A DNA stretch of 64,000 nt from Enoplolaimus lenunculus (lineage: Eukaryota; Nematoda; Enoplea; Enoplida; Thoracostomopsidae). The DNA is taken from contig JASANG010002747.1 in NCBI GenBank assembly GCA_030248215.1, positions 80,502 through 144,501 on the forward strand. Direction: 5' to 3'. The notes below the pieces were generated by a model that saw only the letters and a program-made list of their open reading frames with translations, had not been told where the DNA came from and did not search any database. A program made the position numbers and the translations under genes. Numbering within the stretch: position 1 is the stretch's first letter; every line of letters begins with the position of its first letter. Below, in pieces: positions 50,401-60,124 of the stretch.

Positions 50401-50577
50401 CCCCAGCGGTTGGTTTCACCACAGCGGTTAATTTCACCCTTGCGGTTAATTTTGCCCCGAGGTTGGTTTCACCCCAACGGTCGGTTTCAGCCCAAGGGTT
50501 GGTTTCACACAAACGGGTAGCTTCATCGCAACGGACGATCTCAACCCCATCGTTTGCTTCGCCCCAACTCTTGGTTT
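47452..50577. repeat. 18-bp minisatellite array 2, with higher-order structure
   Basis: About 170 copies of the unit seen in array 1. A block at about 47936-48262 consists of nearly perfect copies with TTTTGCC in place of TTTCACC. A segment of about 200 bp at 47602-47800 is repeated next to itself. A marker unit, GGATAATTTTG(C/T)CCCAGAGG, recurs near 48294, 48910, 49027, 49519 and 50167, showing larger duplicated blocks. Long open frames in all six frames (up to 320 codons) are repeat artefacts. Confidence 0.95.
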
Positions 50578-50732
50578 CATACAAATACTTTGATTATAGG
50601 CGCTTGTTGCAATGACAATAGTTTCTTTCAACCAAGCGATCTATTTAAACTCAGTATTTAGTTTAATCAGTCCTCTCATTTTTCATAACCTGGATTGGTG
50701 GATTAAAGCAGTAGCTTGGTAAAGCAGTTGAA

Positions 50733-51577
50733 ACTAGAAAAAATGCTCAGCACTTGAGCAGCAAGGGATATGTTTCATATTCCTATTAAAAGTAAACTAG
50801 ATCAGCACATTCGCTTGATGTAACCTGGAAAAGTATTAAGAAACAATAGCGTCCAAAATCATCTGTAATTTTCTTTTTGTAAGAAACAGATGCTTTTCTT
50901 GAATGCAAAGCGAAATAATTTCTGAAATGGAGACAGATTTAGCTTGGAATTCATGAATGTATATTGAAGTTCTCTACAAGAACGTATTAAATTTATCTAT
51001 GGCTTTGTATTACCATAGTTAATTGAATTTCATAAGAGTATTGTGTGGCGACATAATGGCTGTGTTAGTCCTGATGACCAATTTTGTTAGATACTTTCTT
51101 AAACAGACGTCGCAAAACGAATCGCAATTGATGCTTTATAAAAGTTTGACTTATAAGTGACTTTGAGTTTACTCGATTTTTGACCTTAGTGACAAATTCT
51201 ATAAATTCGCATTTCTCACCCGAGTTATCTGTTTCACTGCATAGTCACGACTATAGAAGCTCACAAATCGCACCGTATTCTGGCAACATCGATTAATGTG
51301 GCAAAATCAAAGAGCGGTATACCTCAGCCATGTCTCTGCGGCCCTAAGAAATTTCTGAAAATTCCCAACAAATCCTGTCAAAAAGTTTAAAGTTAGAAAT
51401 AGATTTGCTGTCCGCAAGATGTTTCGAAAAATTAATAGTTAACATGATGTTGGACGCTATTTTCTTAATACTTTTCCTGGTTTACATCAAGCGAATGTGC
51501 TGATCTAGTTTACCATACTTTTAATAGGAATATGAAACATATCCCTTGCTGCTCAAGTGCTGAGCATTTTTTCTAGT
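50733..51577. repeat. Hairpin module of element copy 2
   Basis: Starts ACTAGAAAAAATGCTCAGCA and ends with its inverse. The interior is collinear with 6425-7324, for example the shared GTATTGTGTGGCGACATAAT-like stretch near 51040 and 'ggcaacatcgatta' near 51285. The arms differ from copy 1 by several small deletions. Confidence 0.8.
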
Positions 51578-53673
51578 TTGTATCTAGCTTCCAGCTTGCT
51601 TTGGCCCGCGTGCAATAGAGAATAAACTAATTTATAAGACCGTTTTTGCTTAGGCTTAGGCTTAGGCCGGCTAATTCTTACGTTTAGCCTTAGACTTTGG
51701 TCGCGATATTTACTCTATTGTTCTTCCTCCGTTGTGGCTGGTGGCGCGGAACGTACCTATGTCTTTTAAATACTTAGTTTCTCAAACGAATGCACCAAAA
51801 GGTAAGATTATGGGTTACAATTTATACAATAAGGTATGTGACTTCTCGCTCGCTGTGCTTGCGAGGATTTTCAAATGTTCTTCATGTCGAGCACAGTAAT
51901 ATAGTCGGAGACGCAGGACCACAGGAGAGCGAGGAGCAGTGAGCAGGGAGCAGGGAGAAGTGTGCAATTAATTGCGGTAATTAATCATTGTATTAAAATC
52001 AATGAAGCGCAAATTTTGCATTAACGGATAATATGAGTATTTAAATTGTACATAACATAAAAATCGAAAGTAATTACGAATAACATGGCCATTTTTATAT
52101 TATTCGGCGGTAACGCTTTAAAAAATTTTTCATAGACAAAGCTAAGCAACTGATATCGTCAGGAGAACGGGAGCAGCCTGACAGGCGATCATGCATCTTC
52201 AACGTTGACCTGTCATAATTCAGGTACAAGCAGCTTATGGCAAATAAAACATAACTTTAAACGTAACCACCCGAGATAGCGCGCCATATTTTTCTAATTA
52301 ATGCCAAAATTTATAAACCGGAAGTGTTATATCTTTTTAAAAAATGGCGGCGACAGAACACATGTCATGAAAATTGCGCAATACAAGGTTGGGACCAAAT
52401 ACTATATGTTGAATTTAATGATTAATAGAGAAAACCAAGAAGTGATCTTTATTTTTTAGGTACAACTAAAATTTATTAATATCCTTAACAGCGGGTCATA
52501 CCTTCAAACTGTGTCGGAAGTCTCGTAACGGTAAGTATGGTAAAGTATGATCATTAACTTGCAGTGTAAATTAAAGTACAACTAAATTCAGCCAGCATAT
52601 GGCCATTTGAACATTATTATTATTATTACGTAACGCGACCAGAAATAAACTGGTAGAATCTCATCAATCACCGATCAGACAAGTAAAATATAGAGATTTT
52701 AACACTTCAACACAGCATGTGATTCAGTCTAGTTCTTTAACAGTTGACTGTCGTTAAGCGTTAAATTCATTTTGTTGCTCACTTCGAATTTCTTGGAATT
52801 TTAATCCGACAGACGAGTAAAGTTCACGGTCTTGTACGTTTAAAATTTTCTTGTCGTTCGGTACTCAGAAGAAGTGTCGAACTAGCGCAGAAAAAAGAAC
52901 AATGTTAAAATTTCACTCACTGAATTAAATCTTTAGCGTGTTTTTGATAGTGTATAATCTAATTTTTTCGATTTACAGCGTTTTGATACATATAAGCGAA
53001 ATAAGCGGAGATATTTACTTTTTTAACATACTAACTACAACCAAAATATATTAAACTTTTGCCATGGTACGTTCAGCGCCCTGTTTCGTGTACTTTTAGA
53101 CCGCCTCACTTATAAATTTATGAAATTACAGCGGAACTAACTGAATATTCAACTGAATGAAAGGCGAGTACAGCATCCAAAAACCGCTTTCCCTTCGAAC
53201 AGTATGGGCTTTGTAGATATTGTTGCGGTTATATGACACTGGGGGAAATGTATTTAGTTTGCACTAATATTAGCGCAAAACTTTATCTGCCTATGAAATT
53301 TGTTTTAGAAATATACAGTATTTTATAAAACTAAACTGGTATGCACGTAATAGTTGTAGCACGGCTTTGCGTTCTTCCGAGATATGAACGCACGCTGCTG
53401 CAATGCTGTCAAGTGTGCGGCATGAGCCGAACGAAGTTAGGCGAGTGCGTGCACAAGAGCATCGAGATTTTGAGTCACGTGTACAGCATGACAGCGATGT
53501 CCGAGTGCACCGCACGCTTGAAGCAAATTAGCAGCGCGCATTTGTATATTAGAAGGACAATAAGCCGTGTTACAACTGACATGTACCACGGTTCCAGAAC
53601 GACCAATCGGTGGTTTCTTGAATAAACTGACTAACTAGCATTGTTCTGCACCAGAGGGAACAGGGTTGCTCAC

Positions 53674-53826
53674 ATCTCCTAGAACATTATCGTCACCCCT
53701 GGAAAAATTTAACACCCACCGGTAAAGACCAAAGAACTCCCAACACGCCACTTCTAAAATGCCTTTATACGCACCACTCTCTTGCGTACTGAGTTTACGG
53801 ATCAAGTCAAGTTTTCCATCCTTCAA
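53674..53826 (-). CDS. Unrecognised exon in the inverted-repeat centre
   Basis: On the minus strand a TTCCTTTTAG acceptor is followed by 51 open codons (LKDGKLDLIRKLSTQESGAY through CWEFFGLYRWVLNFS to NVLGD), then a strong gtgagc donor, in phase 0 at both ends. The composition looks like a real protein segment. I do not recognise the family. No partner exon was found. It may be a piece of the element's own protein or a captured host exon. Confidence 0.4.
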
Positions 53827-54053
53827 CTAAAAGGAAAATTTAATTGTTACCTTAATGGAGAATATTGCTTGATACTAGTTGAGAAAATTTAGTATTTTTT
53901 TGGAGTTTTTATAGCTATCTGTGACAATATGTATGCTCATACCCATTTCCTCCCAACAAAGAAATTTAAATTTTACCTTGGCCCCATTGCACAGCATGAG
54001 CCTTTGAGTACTAGAAATCAGCACGGCTCTTAACTATGTAAGCCGCAGTACAA

Positions 54054-54517
54054 TTAAGTAAGGAAGCCCGCCGAAATTTGTGGGCATGCCAGTAAGCAAT
54101 CTTTTCAAAGTTTGCGTGGTGTTTTAATTATTGTATTTATTTAACTAATTTTTACACCATTTGGTTAGCTATATTGATGTAGTATCGGGTAGCCATTTAC
54201 CGAGCTGTTGTGTTTATAAGCATCGCAAATTGAACGCAGACAAAATAAAGCGTTATCATCATATGATAAAATAACTAGGCGCAAATCACGTACTAAGTTA
54301 ATAACTTCAACCTCACTTAACACGTCTTTTTGTCTACGTTCAAATTGCGATACCTATAAAACAACAGCTCGGTAATTGACTATCCCCCATACTACATCAA
54401 TAAAGCTAACCAAATGGTATAAAAAGTAGTTAATTAAAAACCATTAAAACACCACGCAAACTTGGAAAAGAATGCTTACAGACATGCCTACAAATTTCGA
54501 GGGGTTTCCTTACTTAA
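54054..54517. mobile_element. TTAA-flanked fold-back MITE
   Basis: TTAA followed by GTAAGGAAGCCCGCCGAAAT on the left mirrors ATTTCGAGGGGTTTCCTTAC and TTAA on the right. Inner pairing continues through TTTGCGTGGTGTTTTAAT and its inverse and on to the middle near 54280. TTAA target sites point to piggyBac-type mobilisation. It sits at the inner edge of the right arm of the large inverted repeat. Confidence 0.8.
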
Positions 54518-54990
54518 ATGCATACCAGTTTAGTTATAAAATACTGTATATTTCTATAACAAATTTCACAGGAAGATAAGTTTTGCGCTAATCACAGTAC
54601 ATTTCACCCAGCGTCATATAAACACATAATATCTGCACAGCGGATATTGTTGAAAGGGAAAACAATTTTCAGATGTAGTCGCGTTTCGTTCAGTTGCGTA
54701 TTCAGTTAGTTCCACTGTCATTTCATAAATTTCATGTGTGGCGGTCTAAATTTACACGAATAAGGTGCTCAACTTACCATAACAAACTTTAATATATTTT
54801 TGTTGTAAATAGTATGTTAAGAAAAGTAAATATCTTCGCTTATTTACTTATAAGTATCAAAACGCTGTAAATAGCAAACACATTGTGGTTTTAGATATAT
54901 ACGCTATCAAAAACACGACAATGATTTGATTCGGTGAGTGAAATTTTAAAATTGTTCTTTTTCCTGTGCTAGTTCGACACTTCTTCTGAC

Positions 54991-55730
54991 TAACGAACGA
55001 CAACAAAATTCTAAACGTACTAGACCTTGAACTTTACTCGTCTATCGGATTAAAATTCCAAGAAATTTGAAGTGAGCAACAAAATTAATTAAAATATGAT
55101 ACTCCCAGAGCAAATCCCAAGTAAATAGTCAGCAAACCCTAAGTAAATATTCACAGACAACAGGAAATATACAAAGACACCATATTGGCCTTTACTTGAA
55201 CTTATATAATTCTAAAACTTCATCTAAATTTCAACAAATATAGGGTAAATATCACAAACGCAGAAATAACATATTTTACAGTTTTGGTTAATACGGAAAA
55301 TATCGCAAAATGTGTTTTAATTTCCTAGTCTTTCAATTTCTCATTCGTCCTCAAAATTGTAGCACCAAAAGAGAAATTGAATTTCGAAAATAGTTCAATT
55401 CAGTACTTGTATGAGTTTAAAAATCACTAATGGGAAATTGAGTGTACGTTAAAATTTTTTAAATCTTATCAATTTCTTAATACTGTTTAAAATTTCGACA
55501 GCAGTTAGAAATTGAAAAAGGTTAGAAATTCAATTTCCCCTTGCCCTTGTTTTCCAAAACAGTAGTGGGAAAAAGGCGTCACCATTTTCCACATACTATG
55601 CGCAACTAAAAGTGGACGATGCATAACGAACGACAAAAAAATATTTTAAACATACAGGTATAGACCGTGAACCTTATTCGTCTATCGGATTAAAATACCA
55701 AGAAATTTGAAGCGAGCAACAAAATTAATT
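54991..55730. repeat. Duplicated 100-bp block around a 533-bp spacer
   Basis: 54991-55090 and 55624-55730 are diverged direct copies (TAACGAACGAC to CAACAAAATTAATT). The left arm has this sequence once, inverted, near 52772-52860. The spacer 55091-55623 is AT-rich with repeated 'gaaattgaa' phrases and no coding signal. The arrangement resembles an insertion between direct repeats but could be a simple duplication. Confidence 0.7.
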
Positions 55731-56247
55731 TCACACTCAATAACAGACAACTGTTAAAGAACTAGGCTGAATCGCATGCTGCGTTGAAGTGTTAAAATCT
55801 CTATATTTTACTTGTCTGATCGGTGATTGATGAGATTCTACGAGTTTATTTCTAGTCGCGTTACGTAATATTAATAATAATAATATTCAAATGGCCATAT
55901 GCTGGCTGAATTTAGTTGTACTTTAATTTACACTGCAAGTTAATGATCATACTTCACCATAGTTAGCATTACGAGACTTCCGACGCAGTTTGAAGGTTTG
56001 CACAATTTTCATGACATTAGTTCTATCGCCGGCATTTTTTAAAAAAATCAACACTTCCGCTTCATGAATTTCGGTATTAATTGGAAAAATATGGTGCGAT
56101 ATCTCCGGTGATTACGTATAAATATGTTTTATTTGCCATAAGCTACTTGTACGTGAATTATGACAGGTTAACGTTGAAGATGCATGATCGCCTGTCAGGC
56201 TGTTCCCGTGCTCCTGACTATATCAATTGTTTAGCTTTTGTCTATGA

Positions 56248-56644
56248 CAGGGTGCAACCGGAATTCCGGTTCCGGCATTTTTTTAGCTTCCGGTTCCGGT
56301 TCCGGTAAATTTTTACCGGATTTAAAAATTCCGGTGTTATAATTTGGCCGTTTTCTTAACTTTGCTAATTTTTAAGAATCTCTTTTGAAAGCCACTTGTA
56401 CTCCAAATATAAGCCAATGATGGTGGATTTCACTTCAGTCGACGACGAAAATCTAAAATACAACAAATAAAATAAATTCCTATGTTCGACTAAGGTTATT
56501 TCACAAATAATAGAGCAAAAAATAAGAATAAAATGAAATTTTTGGTGAAATGCATTTTTCACTTTCCGGTTCCGTTTCCGGTTCCGGTAAAATTTTCAAA
56601 TTCTGGTTCCGGTTCCGGTAAATTGTAATTCCGGTTGCACCCTG
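56248..56644. mobile_element. hAT-like MITE with exact 8-bp duplication and CCGGTT repeats
   Basis: Termini CAGGGTGCAACCGGAATT and its inverse are flanked by GTCTATGA at 56240-56247 and 56645-56652, an exact match. The subterminal regions contain several CCGGTT hexamers on each side. The opposite arm of the large inverted repeat has a single TCATAGAC at 52130-52137, the empty site. No ORF. Confidence 0.9.
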
Positions 56645-57429
56645 GTCTATGATAAATTTTTAAAAGCGTTACATTTAAACAGGCATATGGTGCATTAAGG
56701 CAAAATTACGCTTCACTGATTTTAATACAATGATTAATTACCGCAATAAATTACACACCTGCTCCCTGCTCCCCTGTGGTTTTGCGGCTCCGACTATACT
56801 ACTGAGCGCGGTTTAGTCCGGCTGTCATCACTGTACAGACGTATGCCATCATTCGTATTTATGCCAAGTACCATAGAACTGATTGACTTACTTTTACATA
56901 TTTTTCTGGCGCACATGTAATGTAAATGTTTGCATGTGAACGAGTACCCTCACAATCCTTATTGGGTTACTTAATACAGTAACGCTCCAAAACCAGATAT
57001 AGATGTCGAGTGTTATTCTAGGGTAGTAACAGAATATCTCAATATACTTCTGTTATTCTTTTATTTAATCAAAAACTTCGGAGTAAAAATGGCTCTATAA
57101 CTAAGCTTAAGCCCGAGCAAAGGGGCGGATACAAATAAAAACCATTTCACAATACGGTTCCTTCTGCCTAAAATAAATTTTGGCAACTAAAATACGAACC
57201 GCTCATTCGAAATGAACTATAAAATACAGAATTTTAATATATCTAATGTGTAACAAAAAAAGGCTGCCCAACAATATCAAAAATTTGAACTAAATGTTGT
57301 ACATTTTGACCTCCGCAAAGGGGTTTAACGCCCTAATTACGCTTTGACCCTAGTACTTATATTACAACACAATGAGAAACTTTTTACCGTTTGCTCACAT
57401 TATGTGCTTAACATCTAAAATTAAATTAT

Positions 57430-57625
57430 TCTAACCCTCTCACATCAATATTTGCAATTTCACATGAGATGTAATTTGAAGGTGAGATTCGAACTCAACT
57501 CTCACGGGTGAGAGGCGTTTACGATGACCACTGAGCTATAAGAGATTGACGCTCGAGCCCAAAGAGGCTCTCACGTCTTGTGGAGATTTTACACTGCACA
57601 TATATGTTATAAATGTTATAGCGGG
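57430..57625. repeat. Partial TTAA-type MITE with tRNA-like core
   Basis: Minus-strand 57479-57545 reads TATAGCTCAGTGGTCATCGT and later GAGTTCGAATCTCACC, the most tRNA-like of the four copies, with a CTCTCAC/GTGAGAG stem where the anticodon arm would be. The left end is CTAACCCTCTCACAT. The acceptor stem is not convincing, so it is not called as a tRNA gene. A 78-codon frame starting here is an artefact. Confidence 0.6.
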
Positions 57626-58019
57626 AAAATTAATGTTTATTAAAAAGGCACTTACTTCTAAGGCCTATGAAAAAATACCCACCTTTCCTAAACCCGCAGT
57701 AATTAAAACAAACATATATGTCCTGTGTGCCTTCGTTGTATTGCACCACTTCCAATGTATGGCGCTAATCATTGAAGTATAGTTTAAATTTTCAACTGTT
57801 CTACTGTTTTTAGCGAATTTTGATGCTGCAATTGAATAGTTCAACTGGCCTAGGTTTCAAATTATATAAGTTTTTGCGATAAATATATCTTTTAGATGTT
57901 TTTCGTACTAATCTGGCTATGAATGGTCGAAAAGTTATAAAGTTGCTGTGATATACGCTAGAAGATGACGCAGCGTGTCACGTAAGCATTTTCCCTGAGA
58001 AACTAAATGAAAGAAAATT

Positions 58020-58480
58020 GTTCTGTGTAGTGAATGAGTGAAGGTTTTTTGGTGCGAGAAATCTAAATAAATTGTTTACAAACCTCCGAAACCGATAATT
58101 GAGTAGTTAGCTAATAGATAATTTGCATATAAGCATAATTGATAAGCATAAATTAGGCGTTTTTACAATGTTTCACGAATTATTAGGGTTACAAGCAATA
58201 TAATTCCAGCAATAATGGGTTTTCTGGTGCGAGCAATCTGATAAATCGCCTACAAACCTTTAAAAGCGATTATCGAATAGTTAGCTAATGGCTAATTTGC
58301 ACATTTGCTTAATTGACGAGACAAAATTAGGACTTTTTAATTTATTCCAATAATTATTAGGGTGGCTGAAGGGTTTTTGGGTGCGAGAAATCTGAGGAAA
58401 TTGCTTAAAAACCTCCAAAACCGATATATGAATAGTTAGCTAATAACTAATTTGCATATTACCTTAATTGCTTACGTGTG
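58020..58480. repeat. Three diverged tandem copies of a 155-175-bp unit
   Basis: GGTGCGAGAAATCT begins the recognisable core at 58051, 58226 (GGTGCGAGCAATCT) and 58380. Each is followed by 'acaaacct' or 'aaaaacct', then 'gaatagttagctaat' and 'taatttgca'. No coding signal. Confidence 0.8.
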
Positions 58481-58556
58481 TTCGAACTTCGCTCAATAAA
58501 TGTAGTCCCACTACGACAGGTATAGCAATGTAACGATAGTGTTTAGTTCTTTTTAG

Positions 58557-58629
58557 ATTACAATAGCAGCAAACAAATTTGCTTCACCACTGGATACAAT
58601 TGGTATTGATGATATTGTATTTGCAACAG
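58557..58629 (+). CDS. Orphan exon, MAM-domain-like
   Basis: A TTCTTTTTAG acceptor precedes 24 open codons plus one base, ITIAANKFASPLDTIGIDDI then VFAT, ending at a gtaaaa donor. The ending IGIDDIVFATG resembles the closing strand of MAM domains (I-DDI-x-G-x-C), found in extracellular adhesion proteins. No neighbouring exon could be joined, so this may be one exon of an unresolved gene or a remnant. Confidence 0.35.
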
Positions 58630-60124
58630 GTAAAACGAGCAAAGTTCATTTGTTTGAACCGTAATCCTACTCAGTCTTGACTCCCTACCATTTTACTACG
58701 ATTTCAAAGATTACGATATTGAGTGTAGCGAGCGAGAAAATATATTTGATCGGATCAATTCCTACAGCCTACTATGGTTATTTTGGTTGTAATATTTTCC
58801 ATTTGTATTAAAGGTAATATCTAAACAGCGTCACAAGCGAAATTTTCCAGCTGTACCAATGCCTGACACTTCATAAAAACGAACAAATTTTATCAGAAAA
58901 ACAAATTTTCTTGGGCGAATTAGCAATTGGCCTGTCTGGCAAATTGGCCTACGAGAACTATCCCTAAAAGCACAATAAACACATGACTCTAGAAGCCTTG
59001 TAACTTGCAAATTGGTCTCTTATACACTTTTCACCCCACATTCAAGTTTGAGGCTCATTTTAAAGCCTAAGCCTAACTCAAAACCCGCGCCCGTAAACGC
59101 GAATGTGTAAAAGAGAAATAATTGTAACAAATTAAAACTTCTACTAATACTTTACTAAACGTTAGTACGATTAAGTTATACGGCCTAAAAATGACCCGAC
59201 GTTGGAATACAAAATCAGAATTGAAAACTCTACTGGAACTAAACGTAAATAGAGTTTTTTGAAAAGTTTGAATGCAGATAATGCGCCTTATTTCTGGCTC
59301 GCGTCACTCGCAAAATTTTTCCACAATATATGGCACTCGTACTAAAACTATATTAATGAAATTATCTAATACATTTTTAACGTGAAAGACATGTACGTAT
59401 CTAAGGGGCACTCGCAAAATTTCTTCACAATATATGACACTAATATGCTTTTTAAATAATATTATCCAACTGCGAAAACGTAGCCAAAATAAGATGAAAG
59501 TTTCACACTCAGAATATAATTTTCAGCCTACCACTGGAAAATTTCGGACCCAGCTGGGAATAAATATTTTAGACTTATTTATTAATTCCTTTATTTATCA
59601 ATTCCTAAGCGTGTCTCTAAAATTTATACATAATTCGTTTTATTGAGGCTAGAGTGTTAGTTTTAGGCTCTTTACGCTTATTCTTAGTTACTAGCTGATG
59701 TTGGTACTTTTTCTGCAAACAAGCTAACAGCATGCAGTGTTTTATATATTGCGCATAACTGACAAAATCCGACCAAGGTGTGTAGTGAAACGGGGATTTC
59801 TTTCAAGGCAGTCCCGTAGGTGTAGCTGTGAAACTTTTGTTTCGCTTTTGGATTTACCAGGCACTCGTAGGTAAAGAATTCTACACAGCAATAAAACATT
59901 AATTGGTAGAACCAATATGCCTGCCCCCACGTACGTCTCTTAGCGGGACTAAGACTATACCGATTCAAAAGTTGCAAGACCTATAATTGCCAAGCGTCAA
60001 ATTGCACTTTAGTGCCGTCCAAAATACATCTTCTTTCTGCCAGTCCGGATATTATAAAAGATTTTAAAAATATTTTAGCCAAAAAGTTCATTACAAGCTC
60101 AACACAAACTAAACAATTGTAATC
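58630..60124. other. No recognised gene; 5' flank of SLC2-like gene
   Basis: AT-rich. Minus-strand frames near 59684-59977 overlap one another and have no recognised domain or clear splice borders. GCCTAA-type telomere-like units occur near 59066. The 5' flank shows no obvious core promoter motif. Confidence 0.45.

Larger units (their letters stand above)
47125..51577 (+). mobile_element. Minisatellite-bearing element, copy 2
   Basis: Same order and orientation as 4037-7324: left flank 47125-47451, array 47452-50577, unique spacer, then hairpin 50733-51577. The left-flank palindrome ATGAACACGATAGTGTTCAT is doubled here (47130 and 47152) and single in copy 1. The left flanks are closely similar with scattered substitutions and small indels, so the copies are old enough to have diverged. 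No transposase is visible. Confidence 0.7.
51894..56804. mobile_element. 4.9-kb inverted repeat with nested insertions
   Basis: The outer ends CAGTAATATAGTCGGAG and CTCCGACTATACTACTG are inverses, and homology runs inward through arms of about 1.45 kb on the left (51894-53345) and 2.3 kb on the right (54520-56804). Paired landmarks include AATTAATCATTGTATTAAAA near 51980 against its inverse near 56730, and 'taacgctttaaaaaatttttcatagac' near 52112 against 56230-56670. The right arm is longer because of a hAT-like insertion and a duplicated block. The centre, 53346-54053, is unique. It could be a transposon with very long terminal repeats; no transposase was recognised. Confidence 0.8.

Noticed and set aside
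47433-50520. Long overlapping ORFs on both strands of the minisatellite arrays (up to 320 codons)
   Set aside because: All six frames are open because the unit is 18 bp without stops; the products are simple hexapeptide repeats with no domain.
53341-53622. 94-codon plus-strand ORF, richer in G and C
   Set aside because: No recognised domain or splice context, and the opposite strand is also open; left unannotated.
57479-57545. A functional tRNA gene on the minus strand
   Set aside because: A and B boxes are good but no convincing acceptor stem pairs, and related degraded copies lie in MITEs.
59684-59977. 97-codon minus-strand ORF upstream of the SLC2-like gene
   Set aside because: Looks somewhat protein-like but I found neither a family nor clear splice borders.
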